Shown piece by piece: positions 25,545 through 37,486 of a DNA stretch of 64,000 bases. The first letter of the stretch is position 1. Each line of letters begins with the position of its first letter. The position numbers and the translations under genes are program-made. The DNA is from Acidimicrobiales bacterium (lineage in GTDB: Bacteria; Actinomycetota; Acidimicrobiia; Acidimicrobiales; Iamiaceae), in the NCBI GenBank assembly GCA_030448105.1, contig JAUJNP010000006.1:55852-119851 (forward strand). The letters are read 5' to 3'. The notes beneath the pieces are model-generated. The model had not been told where the DNA came from. It was given only the letters and a program-made list of their open reading frames with translations, and did no database searches.

Positions 25545-26960
25545 ATGGCCAAGGCTCCCGTGCTCACCCCCCGCGCCAGCGACTTCCCCCGCTGGTACCA
25601 GGACGTGGTGGCCAAGGCCGAGCTGGCCGACAACGGGCCCGTCCGGGGCACCCAGGTCATCCGTCCCTACGGCTACGCCATCTGGGAGCGGATGCAGGCC
25701 GAGGTCGACCGGCGCATCAAGGCGGCCGGGTGCGACAACGTCTCCTTCCCGCTGTTCATCCCCCAGAGCTACTTCCAGCGTGAAGCCGAGCACGTCGAGG
25801 GCTTCAGCCCCGAGCTGGCCGTCGTCACCCACGCCGGCGGCAAGGACCTCGAGGAGCCCGTGGTGGTCCGGCCCACCAGCGAGACGGTGTTCGGCGAGTA
25901 CATGGCCAAGTGGGTCCAGAGCTACCGCGACCTGCCCCTGCTCCTGAACCAGTGGGCCAACGTGGTGCGCTGGGAGCTGCGGCCCCGGCTCTTCCTGCGC
26001 TCCACCGAGTTCCTCTGGCAGGAGGGCCACACCGTGCATGCCAGCGAGGCCGACGCCGCCGCCTACGCCCTGCGCATCCTCACCGACGTGTACCGCGACT
26101 TCATGGTCGAGGTGCTGGCCCTGCCGGTGCACGTCGGCGCCAAGACGGCCCGGGAGCGCTTCGCCGGCGCCACCCGGACCCTCACCTGCGAGGCCATGAT
26201 GGGCGACGGCAAGGCCCTGCAGATGGGCACCAGCCACGAGCTGGGCCAGAACTTCGCCCGCGCCTTCGACATCGGCTTCCTCGACGACGCCGGCGCGCAA
26301 CAGCTCGCCTGGACCACCTCGTGGGGTGTCTCCACGCGGATGGTGGGCGGCCTGATCATGGGCCACGGCGACGACGCCGGCCTCCGCCTTCCACCCCGCC
26401 TCGCTCCCACCCAGGTGGTGGTGCTGGTCGTCCGGGACGAGGACGGAGCAGGGGAGCGGGCCGCGCTCGTGGCCGAGGCCCTGCGCACCGCCGGGGTCCG
26501 CGTGCACCTCGACGCCCGCACCGACACGGGGTTCGGGCGCCGGGTGACCGACTGGGAGCTGAAGGGGGTGCCGGTGCGCCTCGAGCTGGGCCCCCGTGAC
26601 CTCGCCCAGGAGCAGGTCACCCTGGTGCGGCGCGACACCGGGGAGAAGACCCTCGTCGCCCTGGCCGGCGTCACCGCCGCCGTGGTCGACGCCCTCGAGC
26701 TGGCCCAGACCGCCCTGCTCGACGGGGCCACCGAAGCGCGCGACGCCCGCACCGCCGACGTGGGCTCGGCGGAGGAGGCCCGTGAGGCCGCCGCCACCGG
26801 CTTCGCCCGCCTCCCGTGGCACCTCCTCGGCGAGGAGGGGGAGGCCGCCCTGGCCACCTCGGCGGTGACCGTCCGCTGCCTGCAGGGCCCCGACGGCGGG
26901 GTGCCCGACGCCGACCTCCCCGCCGAGGAGATCGTGGCCCTCGTCGGGCGCGCGTACTGA
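25545..26960 (+). CDS. proS: Prolyl-tRNA synthetase, archaeal/eukaryote-like type
   Basis: 471 residues; charges tRNA-Pro. The class II core starts with FPRWYQDVVAKAELADN, then RPYGYAIWERMQ, EHVEGFSPELAVVTHAGG, motif 2 NQWANVVRWELRPRLFLRSTEF and motif 3 GGLIMGHGDDAGLRLPP. The anticodon-binding domain has VVVLVVRDED and DWELKGVPVRLELGPRD. There is no large editing insertion between motifs 2 and 3 and a C-terminal zinc-less domain is present, which marks the short archaeal/eukaryote-like ProRS rather than the long bacterial type. Confidence 0.95.
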   Translation: MAKAPVLTPRASDFPRWYQDVVAKAELADNGPVRGTQVIRPYGYAIWERMQAEVDRRIKAAGCDNVSFPLFIPQSYFQREAEHVEGFSPELAVVTHAGGKDLEEPVVVRPTSETVFGEYMAKWVQSYRDLPLLLNQWANVVRWELRPRLFLRSTEFLWQEGHTVHASEADAAAYALRILTDVYRDFMVEVLALPVHVGAKTARERFAGATRTLTCEAMMGDGKALQMGTSHELGQNFARAFDIGFLDDAGAQQLAWTTSWGVSTRMVGGLIMGHGDDAGLRLPPRLAPTQVVVLVVRDEDGAGERAALVAEALRTAGVRVHLDARTDTGFGRRVTDWELKGVPVRLELGPRDLAQEQVTLVRRDTGEKTLVALAGVTAAVVDALELAQTALLDGATEARDARTADVGSAEEAREAAATGFARLPWHLLGEEGEAALATSAVTVRCLQGPDGGVPDADLPAEEIVALVGRAY

Positions 26961-27016
26961 GCGGCCGCCCCCCGGCTGCCGGGTTCCGACGCGGCGGCCG
27001 TCGCGGTGACGGCCGC

Positions 27017-27022
27017 TATACT
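27017..27022 (+). promoter_or_regulatory. -10 box of the rimP-nusA-infB operon
   Basis: TATACT is the best -10 match in the window, within the 155-nt proS-rimP gap. Transcription would start near 27029, giving an 85-90 nt leader containing the hairpin at 27050-27078. No consensus -35 is evident. Confidence 0.55.
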
Positions 27023-27049
27023 TCCGGGGCCACCCTTCCCGGGCGGCAG

Positions 27050-27078
27050 GGCGTGGGCCAGGCCCACGCCTTTTGTTT
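27050..27078 (+). terminator. Intrinsic terminator/attenuator in the rimP-nusA leader
   Basis: GGCGTGGG (27050-27057), loop CCAGG, CCCACGCC (27063-27070), immediately followed by TTTTGTTT. A perfect 8-bp GC-rich stem with a U tract, unusual for this genome. It lies downstream of the TATACT promoter and upstream of the rimP Shine-Dalgarno, so it could attenuate the operon encoding NusA itself; it could also end proS transcripts. Confidence 0.7.
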
Positions 27079-27115
27079 GCATCGACCCGTTTCGCGCCGA
27101 GGAGGTGAGCCCCCA

Positions 27116-27619
27116 GTGAGCATCGTCGAGCGGGTGCACGCCATCGTCGAGCCCCTGGTCGCCGCGGCCGAGGTCGAGCTGGTCGACGTCGAACACACCG
27201 GGGGCACGGTGCGGGTGTCGGTCGACCGCGCCGGCGGCGTCGACCTCGACGTCCTGGCCCGCCTCACCCGGCAGGTGTCCCGCGCCCTCGACGAGCACGA
27301 CCCGCTCCCCGGCCGCTACACCCTCGAGGTCTCGAGCCCCGGCCTCGAGCGCCCGCTGCGCACCGCCGAGCACTTCCGCCGAGCCGTGGGCGCCACCGTC
27401 GTGGTCAAGACCCTGCCCGACACCCCGGGCGAGCGCCGGGTGCGCGGTCTGCTCGCCGCGGCCGACGAGGCCATCGTCACCGTGCGCGACGAGACCTCGG
27501 GCGAGGACCGCACCATCGCCATCGGCGACATCGAGAAGGCGCGCACCGTCTTCGAGTGGGGCCCCGCCCCCAAGCCGGCGGCGAGCCATCCGAGGAAGAG
27601 GAAGAAGGCAACCGCGTGA
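27116..27619 (+). CDS. rimP: Ribosome maturation factor RimP
   Basis: 167 residues from GTG 27116 with GGAGGTG at 27101. Needed for 30S maturation. ELVDVEHTGGTVRVSVDR, DEHDPLPGRYTLEVSSPGLERPL (split here as DEHDPLPGRY and TLEVSSPGLERPL) and a C-terminal SH3-like part ending in a Lys/Arg-rich tail. The stop overlaps the nusA start (GTGA). First gene of a conserved translation/transcription operon. Confidence 0.94.
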   Translation: MSIVERVHAIVEPLVAAAEVELVDVEHTGGTVRVSVDRAGGVDLDVLARLTRQVSRALDEHDPLPGRYTLEVSSPGLERPLRTAEHFRRAVGATVVVKTLPDTPGERRVRGLLAAADEAIVTVRDETSGEDRTIAIGDIEKARTVFEWGPAPKPAASHPRKRKKATA

Positions 27620-28911
27620 GCCGCAACCTGGACATGATGGAGGCGCTGCACGCGCTGGCCGCCGAGAAGGGCATCACGCCCGAGACCCTCATGGGCGCCC
27701 TGGCCGACGCCCTCGAGTCGGCCTACAAGCGCATGCCCGGCGCCTACGAGTACGCGTGGGTCACCATCGACCCCGACACCGGTGACATGCGGGTGAGCGC
27801 CCAGGAGCTCGACGAGGACGGCGAGCCCTTCGGACCCGAGATCGACGTCACCCCCGACAGCGAGACCCTCGGCCGCATCGCCGCCCAGACCTTCCGCCAG
27901 GTGATGATGCAGCGCCTGCGCGAAGTCGACCGGGAGATGAAGTACGAGGAGTACGCCGGTCGCGAGGGCGACATCGTCACCGGCATCATCCAGCAGAGCG
28001 ACTCCCGCTACACCCTCCTCGACCTTGGCCGGGTGGAAGCGCTGCTGCCCCAGGCCGAGCAGGTGCCCTACGAGCGCCCTTCTCCCAACAGCCGGCTCAA
28101 GGCCTACATCGTGGAGGTCCGCAAGACCTCCAAGGGCCCCCAGATCGTGGTCAGCCGCACCCACCCCGGGCTCATCAAGCGGCTCTTCGAGCTGGAGGTG
28201 CCCGAGATCGCCGACGGCATCGTGGAGATCAAGGCCTGCGCCCGCGAGCCCGGGCACCGCACCAAGATCGCGGTGTGGTCGAACGACGCCAACGTCGACC
28301 CCGTCGGCGCCTGCGTCGGCGCCCGGGGCGCCCGGGTGCGCATGGTGGTCAACGAGCTCCAGGGCGAGAAGATCGACATCGTCCCCTTCTCGGAGGACTC
28401 TCCCGACTTCGTGGCCAAGGCGCTCTCGCCGGCCAAGGTGAAGGAGGTCCGCATCGACGAGTACGAGGGCCGGGCCGAGGTGATCGTGCCCGACTACCAG
28501 CTGTCCCTCGCCATCGGCAAGGAGGGCCAGAACGCCCGCCTGGCGGCCCGGCTCACCGGATGGCGCGTCGACATCAAGAGCGAGACCCAGCTGGCCGAGG
28601 AAGAGGCCTACGCCAGCGAGGAGTGGGCCCAGGGCGAGTGGGTGATCGACCCCGTAACCGGCGAGCAGGTGTGGCAACCGGCCGAGGGCGGCGACGCCAT
28701 GTCCGCCGAGCAGTGGCAACGGGGCGACGCGCCCGACACGTCCGACGGCGAGGCGCCGGCCCCGGCGCCTGGGCAGACCGCCGTGGCCGAGGCCCCGGCA
28801 CCGACGGGGACAGAGCCCGCCGGCGAGGAGCCGGTCGCCGGCGGCGGTGAGATGGGGGAGCCGGTCGCCGGTGGCGGTGACGACGGTCCGACCGGGAGGC
28901 GGGAGGCGTAG
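27616..28911 (+). CDS. nusA: Transcription termination/antitermination factor NusA
   Basis: 431 residues from GTG 27616, coupled to rimP. N-terminal RNA-polymerase-binding domain ([31 protein letters not shown]), S1 domain ([15 protein letters not shown]), KH1 ([18 protein letters not shown]) and KH2 ([20 protein letters not shown]). As in other actinobacteria it lacks the two acidic repeats of enterobacterial NusA; the tail is instead Gly/Ala/Glu/Pro-rich and holds a duplicated EPVAGGGE/D unit. It may control its own operon through the leader hairpin (inference). Confidence 0.95.
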   Translation: MSRNLDMMEALHALAAEKGITPETLMGALADALESAYKRMPGAYEYAWVTIDPDTGDMRVSAQELDEDGEPFGPEIDVTPDSETLGRIAAQTFRQVMMQRLREVDREMKYEEYAGREGDIVTGIIQQSDSRYTLLDLGRVEALLPQAEQVPYERPSPNSRLKAYIVEVRKTSKGPQIVVSRTHPGLIKRLFELEVPEIADGIVEIKACAREPGHRTKIAVWSNDANVDPVGACVGARGARVRMVVNELQGEKIDIVPFSEDSPDFVAKALSPAKVKEVRIDEYEGRAEVIVPDYQLSLAIGKEGQNARLAARLTGWRVDIKSETQLAEEEAYASEEWAQGEWVIDPVTGEQVWQPAEGGDAMSAEQWQRGDAPDTSDGEAPAPAPGQTAVAEAPAPTGTEPAGEEPVAGGGEMGEPVAGGGDDGPTGRREA

Positions 28912-28916
28912 CGCCG

Positions 28917-29171
28917 CTCCGCACCTGCATCGGGTGCCGGCGGGTGGCTCCCCCGGGGGAGCTGGTGCGAGTGGTACGCCAGCCCGACGGGACCCTCGCT
29001 ACGGGCCGTACACTCCCGGGCCGGGGTGCCTGGCTGTGCGCCGGCTCCGCCGCCTGCGTGGACTCGGCGTTGCAGCGCCGGGCCTTCGACCGGGCGCTGC
29101 GGGCGCCGGTCAGCGCCGAGGCGGTCCGAACGTGGCAGGCGCAGCTTCCCGAGGCGCCCGCCGCCAACTGA
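28917..29171 (+). CDS. ylxR: YlxR family RNA-binding protein, start codon unclear
   Basis: The frame encodes [20 protein letters not shown], then [19 protein letters not shown] and [12 protein letters not shown], the two cysteine-bearing halves of YlxR (DUF448). The family needs the TCIGCRR motif, but the first ATG/GTG/TTG in this frame is GTG 28944, after the motif. Between the in-frame stop at 28878 and the motif there is no standard start, so either a rare start or a lost base at the nusA-ylxR joint is implied. Placement between nusA and infB is the conserved one. Confidence 0.75.
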   Translation, partial: LRTCIGCRRVAPPGELVRVVRQPDGTLATGRTLPGRGAWLCAGSAACVDSALQRRAFDRALRAPVSAEAVRTWQAQLPEAPAAN

Positions 29172-29256
29172 GATCGTGCAACCCGCCAGGGTGCGCGAGA
29201 CTGGAGAACCCGTGCACGGGCACGGGTCGAGCACACAGAAGAGGCGAAGGAAGCAC

Positions 29257-32167
<2,911 letters not shown>

Positions 32168-32168
<1 letters not shown>

Positions 32169-32464
32169 TGCACGTGCTCGCTCTGCGGGTGTCGCTCTAC
32201 CTGCCCCAGGTGCGGTCGCTGAAGGCCAAGCGGGCGCTGGTGAAGCCGGTGGTGGAGGGGGCGCGCCGCCGCTTCCGGGTGGCGGCCGCCGAGGTGTCGG
32301 ACCAGGACTCGTGGCACCGCGCCGAGCTGGGTTTCGTGACCGTGACCGGCTCGGTGCGCCATGCCGATGAGATCATCGACGAGGTGGAGCGCTTCGTCTG
32401 GTCCTTCCCCGACGTACAGGTCGTGCGCGCCACCCGCTCGTGGTTGGAGGAGGAGGAGACGTGA
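32168..32464 (+). CDS. YlxP-like DUF503 protein
   Basis: 98 residues. [23 protein letters not shown] and [19 protein letters not shown] are the DUF503 marks; the C terminus is acidic and helical. The ATG overlaps the infB stop and its own stop overlaps the rbfA GTG. The family sits between infB and rbfA in many Gram-positives; a role in ribosome function is suspected only from context. Confidence 0.86.
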
Positions 32465-32865
32465 GGTCGCGCAACCAGCCCCCCCGCCGGTACCCCCGCA
32501 TGGTGCGGGTCAACGAGCTGCTCCGCGAGATCCTGGGCGACGAGCTGGAGCGCCTCGCCGACGGCCGGCTCGAGCTCGTCACCGTCACCGCCGTGGTCTG
32601 CGAGCCCGACCTGCGCCGCGCCGGCGTCTACTTCGACAGCCTGGCCGAGGCCGACGGCGACGACGCCGTGCTCGAGGCCCTGGCCGAGGCCCGGCCCCGG
32701 CTGCAGGCGGCCATCGCCCGCCAGGCCCGCCTCAAGCGGACGCCCGAGCTGTCCTTCTCGCCGGACCCGGTGGTCCGTTCCGCCGGCCGCATCGAGGACG
32801 TGCTTCGCACCATCGTCCGCCCCGAGGCCGACGACGGTGCCGACGATGGGCCCGAGGGTGCCTGA
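32461..32865 (+). CDS. rbfA: Ribosome-binding factor A
   Basis: 134 residues from GTG 32461 with GGAGGAGGAG as ribosome-binding site inside the previous gene. KH-like fold: [67 protein letters not shown]. Aids 16S 5'-end maturation. The acidic tail overlaps the truB start. Confidence 0.93.
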   Translation: MRSRNQPPRRYPRMVRVNELLREILGDELERLADGRLELVTVTAVVCEPDLRRAGVYFDSLAEADGDDAVLEALAEARPRLQAAIARQARLKRTPELSFSPDPVVRSAGRIEDVLRTIVRPEADDGADDGPEGA

Positions 32866-33721
32866 CGGCATCGCCGTCGTCGACAAGGCGGCCGGCTGGA
32901 CCTCCCACGACGTCGTGGCCAAGGCCCGGGGGCTGCTCGGCACCCGCAAGGTCGGCCACGCCGGCACCCTCGATCCCGACGCCACTGGCGTGCTGGTCCT
33001 CGGGGTGGGCAGGGCCACCCGCCTGCTCCGCTACGCCACCGCCCTGCCCAAGGCCTATGAGGGCGAGGTCGTGCTCGGCGTCGAGACGTCGACCCTCGAC
33101 GCCGCCGGGGAGGTCACCGCCACCCACGACATGTCCGGGGTCGGCGTCGAGGAGATCCGGGCGGCGGCCGCCGGGCTCACCGGCGCCATCCTCCAGGTCC
33201 CTCCCATGGTCTCCGCCGTGCAGATCGGGGGACGACGGCTCCACGACCTGGCTCGGGCCGGCCTCGAGGTGGAGCGGGCGCCGCGGCCGGTCACGGTGCA
33301 CCGCCTCGAAGTCCACCCCACCGCTGATGCGGGTGTCTTACGGCTGAAGGTGGAGTGCTCGTCGGGCACCTACGTCCGCACCCTCGCCGCCGACATCGGT
33401 ACCGCCGTGGGGGGCGGCGCCCACCTCCGGGCCCTGCGCCGCACCGCGGTCGGCCCCTTCACCTTGGAGCGGGCGGTGCCCCTCGACGCCCTCGACCCCG
33501 GCCGGCTGCTGGCCCCGGCCGAGGCCGTGGCCCACCTGGCGAGGGTGACCGTGACGGTGGAGGTGGCCGAGGCGGTGGGTCACGGCAAGGTGCTGCCGCT
33601 CGACGTGCTGGGCGTGGAGGGCGCCGGCCCATGGGCGGTCCTCGACGTCGACCACCGGTTGCTCGCGGTCTACGCCGCCCACCACCCGGGCACCGCCAAA
33701 CCCGACCTCGTCCTGGCCTGA
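32846..33721 (+). CDS. truB: tRNA pseudouridine-55 synthase TruB
   Basis: 291 residues from ATG 32846, inside the rbfA end; GTGs at 32837 and 32858 are alternatives. [20 protein letters not shown], the catalytic GHAGTLDPDATGVL (nucleophile Asp), KAYEGEVVLGVETSTLDAAG, QVPPMVSAVQIGGRRLHDLAR and CSSGTYVRTLAADIG. Isomerises U55 in the T arm of tRNAs. Last gene of the nusA-type operon. Confidence 0.95.
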   Translation: MGPRVPDGIAVVDKAAGWTSHDVVAKARGLLGTRKVGHAGTLDPDATGVLVLGVGRATRLLRYATALPKAYEGEVVLGVETSTLDAAGEVTATHDMSGVGVEEIRAAAAGLTGAILQVPPMVSAVQIGGRRLHDLARAGLEVERAPRPVTVHRLEVHPTADAGVLRLKVECSSGTYVRTLAADIGTAVGGGAHLRALRRTAVGPFTLERAVPLDALDPGRLLAPAEAVAHLARVTVTVEVAEAVGHGKVLPLDVLGVEGAGPWAVLDVDHRLLAVYAAHHPGTAKPDLVLA

Positions 33722-33783
33722 CGCCTCTCGCCGGCGGCGGGAACTCGCTCGGCGGGGGCGGGTGGCCCGGTCATGATCGGGTC

Positions 33784-34458
33784 GTGCCCGCCGACCTGCC
33801 GCCGCTCACCACCACCGATCGCACCCGCGTCCGGAGGGCTCCGGCCCGGGCCAGCGACGACCGGGCCGAGGCCTACGCCATCCTCGACGAGGGCCGGGTG
33901 GCCCATGTCGGCTTCGTGTCCGAGGGGGCGCCGGTGGTGATCCCCATGGCCTACGGCCGCGACCGCGACCGGCTTCTCCTCCACGCCGCCCGGGCCAGCC
34001 GCCTGGCCCGAACCCTGGCCGCCGGCGCGCCGGTGTGCGTCACCGTCACCCTGCTCGACGGGATGGTGCTGGCCCGCTCCGCGTTCCACCACTCGATGAA
34101 CTACCGGTCGGTGGCGGTCGTCGGCACGGCGGTGCCGATCGCGGGTGAGGCCGAGCGACGGGCGGCGCTGGACGTGCTGGTCGACCACCTCGTGCCCGGG
34201 CGGTCGGCCGAGGCCCGCCGGGCCAATCGGGCCGAGCTCCGCCAGACCGAGGTGCTGGCCCTTCCCATCGACGAGGCGTCGGTGAAGCGGCGCACCGGAG
34301 GTCCGGTCGACGACCCCGAGGACCTGGGGTTGGCCGTGTGGGCCGGGGTGGTGCCGCTGACGTGCGTGGCCGGGGTCGCGCAGCCGGCCGACGACCTCGT
34401 GCCCGGCTTGCCCGCCCCCGCCGCCCTGATCCAGTGGGGCGCGGGGCTAACTTCCTGA
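33784..34458 (+). CDS. Pyridoxamine 5'-phosphate oxidase-like flavin split-barrel protein
   Basis: 224 residues from GTG 33784. DDRAEAYAILDEGRVAHVGF, GAPVVIPMAYGRDRDRLLLH and SAFHHSMNYRSVAVVGTAVP match the Pyridox_ox_2 (NimA-like) group of FMN-binding split barrels. Members often reduce or bind small redox cofactors (FMN, F420, heme); which applies here is not visible. It ends 2 nt before ribF, which makes FMN/FAD, a suggestive but unproven link. Confidence 0.82.
   Translation: MPADLPPLTTTDRTRVRRAPARASDDRAEAYAILDEGRVAHVGFVSEGAPVVIPMAYGRDRDRLLLHAARASRLARTLAAGAPVCVTVTLLDGMVLARSAFHHSMNYRSVAVVGTAVPIAGEAERRAALDVLVDHLVPGRSAEARRANRAELRQTEVLALPIDEASVKRRTGGPVDDPEDLGLAVWAGVVPLTCVAGVAQPADDLVPGLPAPAALIQWGAGLTS
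34448..34453 (+). promoter_or_regulatory. Putative leaderless -10 box for ribF
   Basis: TAACTT ends 7 nt before the GTG at 34461, within the end of the previous gene. Confidence 0.45.
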
Positions 34459-34460
34459 GC

Positions 34461-35414
34461 GTGGAGGTCATCCGGTCGTTCGAAGGGTGGCCTCGGCCCG
34501 ACGGCGGCTCCGCCGTCACCATCGGCGCCTACGACGGCGTCCACCTCGGGCACCAGGCGGTGATCGCCGAGGTGCGCCGGCGAGCGGCGGGGCTCGGCCT
34601 GCGCTCGGTGGTGGTCACCTTCGACCGGCACCCGGCCATGGTGGTGCGCCCCGAGAGCGCCCCGCTGCTGCTCACCGACCTCGAGCAGAAGCTGGAGCTG
34701 CTCGCCGCCACCGGGGTCGACGCCACCCTGGTCGTGCGCTTCGACGCCGAGCGGGCCCGTGAGCCGGCCGAGGAGTTCGTTGAGCAGCTGCTGGTCGAAG
34801 GCCTGGCCGCCCGGTTGGTGGTCGTGGGGGAGGACTTCCACTTCGGAGCCGGGCGGGCCGGCAACGTCGAGCTGCTGGCCCGGATGGGCGCCGAGCGGGG
34901 CTTCACCGTCGAGGGGCTCGACCTGGTGGGTCCCGACGGCCGGCCGGCCGAGGACGCCGCCCGTGTCTCCTCCACCGCCATCCGCCGGGCGCTGCGGGCC
35001 GGCGACCTCGATGCCGCCACCGCCATGCTCGGCCGGCCCCACGAGGTGCGGGGCCTGGTCGCCCACGGCGACGAGCGGGGCCGGGAGCTGGGCTTCCCCA
35101 CCGCCAACGTGGCCGTCCCCGGCGACATCCTCCTGCCGGCCGACGGCATCTACGCCGGCTGGTTCACCCGGGACGACGGGTCGGTGCACCCGGCCGCCAT
35201 CAGCCTCGGCCGCCGCCCGACCTTCTACGAGCAGGCCCACGCCTCGCTGCTCGAGGCCCACCTGCTCGACTTCGACGGCGACCTCTACGACACCCACGTC
35301 CGGGTGAACTTCACCGCCCGCCTCCGGGGCGAGGAGCGGTTCGGCTCCGTCGACGCTCTCGTGGTCCAGATGGAGCATGACTGCGACCGGGTCCGGGCCC
35401 TGCTCACGCCGTGA
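34461..35414 (+). CDS. ribF: Bifunctional riboflavin kinase/FAD synthetase
   Basis: 317 residues. N-terminal nucleotidyltransferase: VTIGAYDGVHLGHQAVIAEV (HxGH-like), VVTFDRHPAMVV, VVGEDFHFGAGRAGNVELL, RVSSTAIRRAL. C-terminal kinase: VAHGDERGRELGFPTANV, PADGIYAGWF and EAHLLDFDGDLYDTHVRV. Converts riboflavin to FMN and FAD. The start follows the upstream gene by 2 nt. Normal length. The usual ribF-rpsO order is interrupted here by the region 35415-36865. Confidence 0.95.
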   Translation: MEVIRSFEGWPRPDGGSAVTIGAYDGVHLGHQAVIAEVRRRAAGLGLRSVVVTFDRHPAMVVRPESAPLLLTDLEQKLELLAATGVDATLVVRFDAERAREPAEEFVEQLLVEGLAARLVVVGEDFHFGAGRAGNVELLARMGAERGFTVEGLDLVGPDGRPAEDAARVSSTAIRRALRAGDLDAATAMLGRPHEVRGLVAHGDERGRELGFPTANVAVPGDILLPADGIYAGWFTRDDGSVHPAAISLGRRPTFYEQAHASLLEAHLLDFDGDLYDTHVRVNFTARLRGEERFGSVDALVVQMEHDCDRVRALLTP

Positions 35415-35880
35415 AGGTTCCCGGGTTCAGCGGGCCGGAGGTCCCGTCGGCCATTCGGTGTGCATGGACGCCACCCCCCGAGGAGACCGGGCCGGTCTGC
35501 TCACCACGAGGAACAGCACCAGGTGGGTGGACGCCGCCCCCAGGAGAGCTGGCGCAGCACGATCGAGCCGGCCGCCGCCAGAGCGACCCTGCCCACGGCG
35601 GTCGACGCCGAGACGGCCGCTCGTGTCCGCCTCCACACGTGCAGGAAGCGGCACGGCGGCGGCGGCACGTCGGATCGTCGTCGACGGCCCGGTCGGCCGA
35701 GCGCCGACGTCGGCGTCGACACCCAGGCCGACAGGATCCGTCGCCCGTCGTCGGGCCCTCGACCAGCGCCCTCGGCAGTGCCGACGGCAGAGCGCACGTC
35801 GGCCGCCCCGGCCGAGGGCGTCGACACCCAGGCCGACCCCGTTGTCGGGCTGGTCCAACCCGCCACACCATCACCCTCGC
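35415..35880 (+). other. 466-bp stretch without a recognisable gene
   Basis: No frame on either strand gives a convincing protein. It holds a 21-bp direct repeat, at 35712-35732 and 35817-35837 (105 bp apart; sequence GGCGTCGACACCCAGGCCGA plus C). Near 35868-35893 the string CGCCACACCATC occurs twice in a row-like arrangement, just where the hydrolase gene should begin. Could be a degraded gene, the damaged 5' part of the hydrolase, or misassembled sequence. Confidence 0.5.
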
Positions 35881-36865
35881 CCGCCACACCATCCGACGGG
35901 CACGAGGTGGGCCTCTCGATCTGCGGCCGGGGCACCCCGCTCGTGCTGGTGCACGGGTTCTCGGCCGAGGGGATCCTCTACGCCCAGACCCTTTCCCGCC
36001 TGGTGTCGATGGGCTTCAAGGTGGTGGCCATCGACACCGCCGGTCACGGCGGCACCCTTGGGCCCCGACGGGTGGGGCGAACATGGGCTCCTACACCCGC
36101 CTCCTGGGCCGGATCCTCGACGAGCTCGGCATCCGCCGGGCGGTGCTGATGGGCCACTCCATGGGCGGCCGCCTGGTCACCGAGCTGGCGGCGGGCGAGC
36201 CCGAGCGAGCGGTGGCGGTGGTGCTGCTCGACGCCATCGTGGGCGACACCTGGGACCGCATGGTCAACCTGTTCCGGATCGCGCCGCCCCTGCTGGCGGG
36301 ACTGGGCGGCATCCTGGCGGTCGACACCCTCAGCACCGTCCCCTTCTTCCGTGACCCTCGCCAGGCGGTCAAGCTCGGCCGGCTGGTGGTGCCCACCATG
36401 CTCGGGCACCTGCGTCGACCCTGGCGGATGATCGGCCCGGCGGTCTCGATCCTGCGGTCCATCCCGAGCGCCCCCATGCTCGACCGCCTGGCCGAGCATC
36501 GGGTGCCTCTGTTCGTGATCCACGGAGAGCGCGACGTGGCGGTGCCCCTCGCCACCGCCTGGGCCAGCGCCCGCCGGGGCCACGGCGACCTGGTGGTGGT
36601 GCACAAGGCCAGCCACTCGTGGCTGCTCAAGGATCCCGAGGCGCTGCCGGCGGTCATGCACGAGCTGATGAAGGGCCGCCTGGGCACGGCGCGCCTGAAG
36701 GCACTGCTGGCCGCCGGCGTCGACCCCAACGGGGCGACGGTGGACGAGGTCGAGTCGGCGTTCTTCGCCCCCGACGCCCTCGTGACCCGCCTCACCCCCG
36801 ACGAGCCCTGGGACGACCGCGCCGAGCTCCACCACCGCCCCCGCTATCGCTGGACGCTGTGCTAG
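35881..36865 (+). CDS. Alpha/beta hydrolase, frameshifted and without a clear start
   Basis: DGHEVGLSICGRGTPLVLVHGF (split: DGHEVGLSICGRG then TPLVLVHGF), GILYAQTLSRLVSMGFKVV and AIDTAGHGGT lie in one frame to about 36060. The rest continues one frame back as PTGGANMGSYTRLLGRILDE with the nucleophile elbow GHSMGGRLVTEL, the late Asp/His region HGERDVAVPL and VVHKASHSWLLKDPE. The break at about 36055-36080 is a net -1. No start codon is found near the first motif. The catalytic Ser-Asp-His set appears complete if repaired. Substrate unknown. It sits between ribF and rpsO. Confidence 0.75.
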
Positions 36866-37016
36866 TTGGCTCCTCCTCCGCTTCGCTCCCCGAGCGGGCG
36901 GCTCGGCTGGCGGCCGCGCGCTACTGGCCTGACCCCACGTCACGTGCGGCTCCGCTGTGCTGGCGACCGCTCCTGGTCACGCCCTGCGGGCTGAGGGGCC
37001 GGGTCCCATGCCCATC

Positions 37017-37036
37017 CGGGCGGCCGACGCCGCCCG
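37017..37036 (+). promoter_or_regulatory. Hairpin in the rpsO leader
   Basis: CGGGCGGC (37017-37024), loop CGAC, GCCGCCCG (37029-37036), then TCTTT and the AAGGA ribosome-binding site. It could be an S15-responsive leader element or a weak terminator. The rest of 36866-37057 contains no gene; it has GC-rich CTCCGCTTCGCTCC-type sequence. Confidence 0.45.
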
Positions 37037-37057
37037 TCTTTCCAAGGAACGCAGCCT

Positions 37058-37330
37058 TTGTCAGAGATCACCGACCGGGCCAAGCCGGGCGTCATCGCCG
37101 AGCATCGTCTCCACGACAGCGACACCGGCTCCCCCGAGGTGCAGATCGCGCTGTTGACGCAGCGCATCAACCACCTCACCGAGCACCTGAAGGTCCACAA
37201 GAAGGACTTCCACAGCCGCCGGGGCCTGCTCATGCTGGTCGGTCGTCGCCGCCGGCTGCTCGACTACGTCCGTCAGAACGACGTGGAGCGGTACCGGGCC
37301 ATCGTCGCTCGTCTCGGGCTGCGTCGCTGA
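37058..37330 (+). CDS. rpsO: 30S ribosomal protein S15
   Basis: 90 residues from TTG 37058 (AAGGA at 37044). [40 protein letters not shown] and [16 protein letters not shown] are diagnostic. Followed by pnp as in most bacteria. Confidence 0.96.
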   Translation: MSEITDRAKPGVIAEHRLHDSDTGSPEVQIALLTQRINHLTEHLKVHKKDFHSRRGLLMLVGRRRRLLDYVRQNDVERYRAIVARLGLRR

Positions 37331-37486
37331 ACCACCTGCACCACAACCGAAAGCCCGCGGCCTGAGTCAGTTGTCAGTCGCCCTCGGCTCGGCCCCGCAC
37401 GACGGGACGCCGAGACGTCGCCGACTGGGAACTGGCCACCGCCGCACCGATCCGGCGCCAGAGCGCGCCGGCGAAAGGAGCACGCG

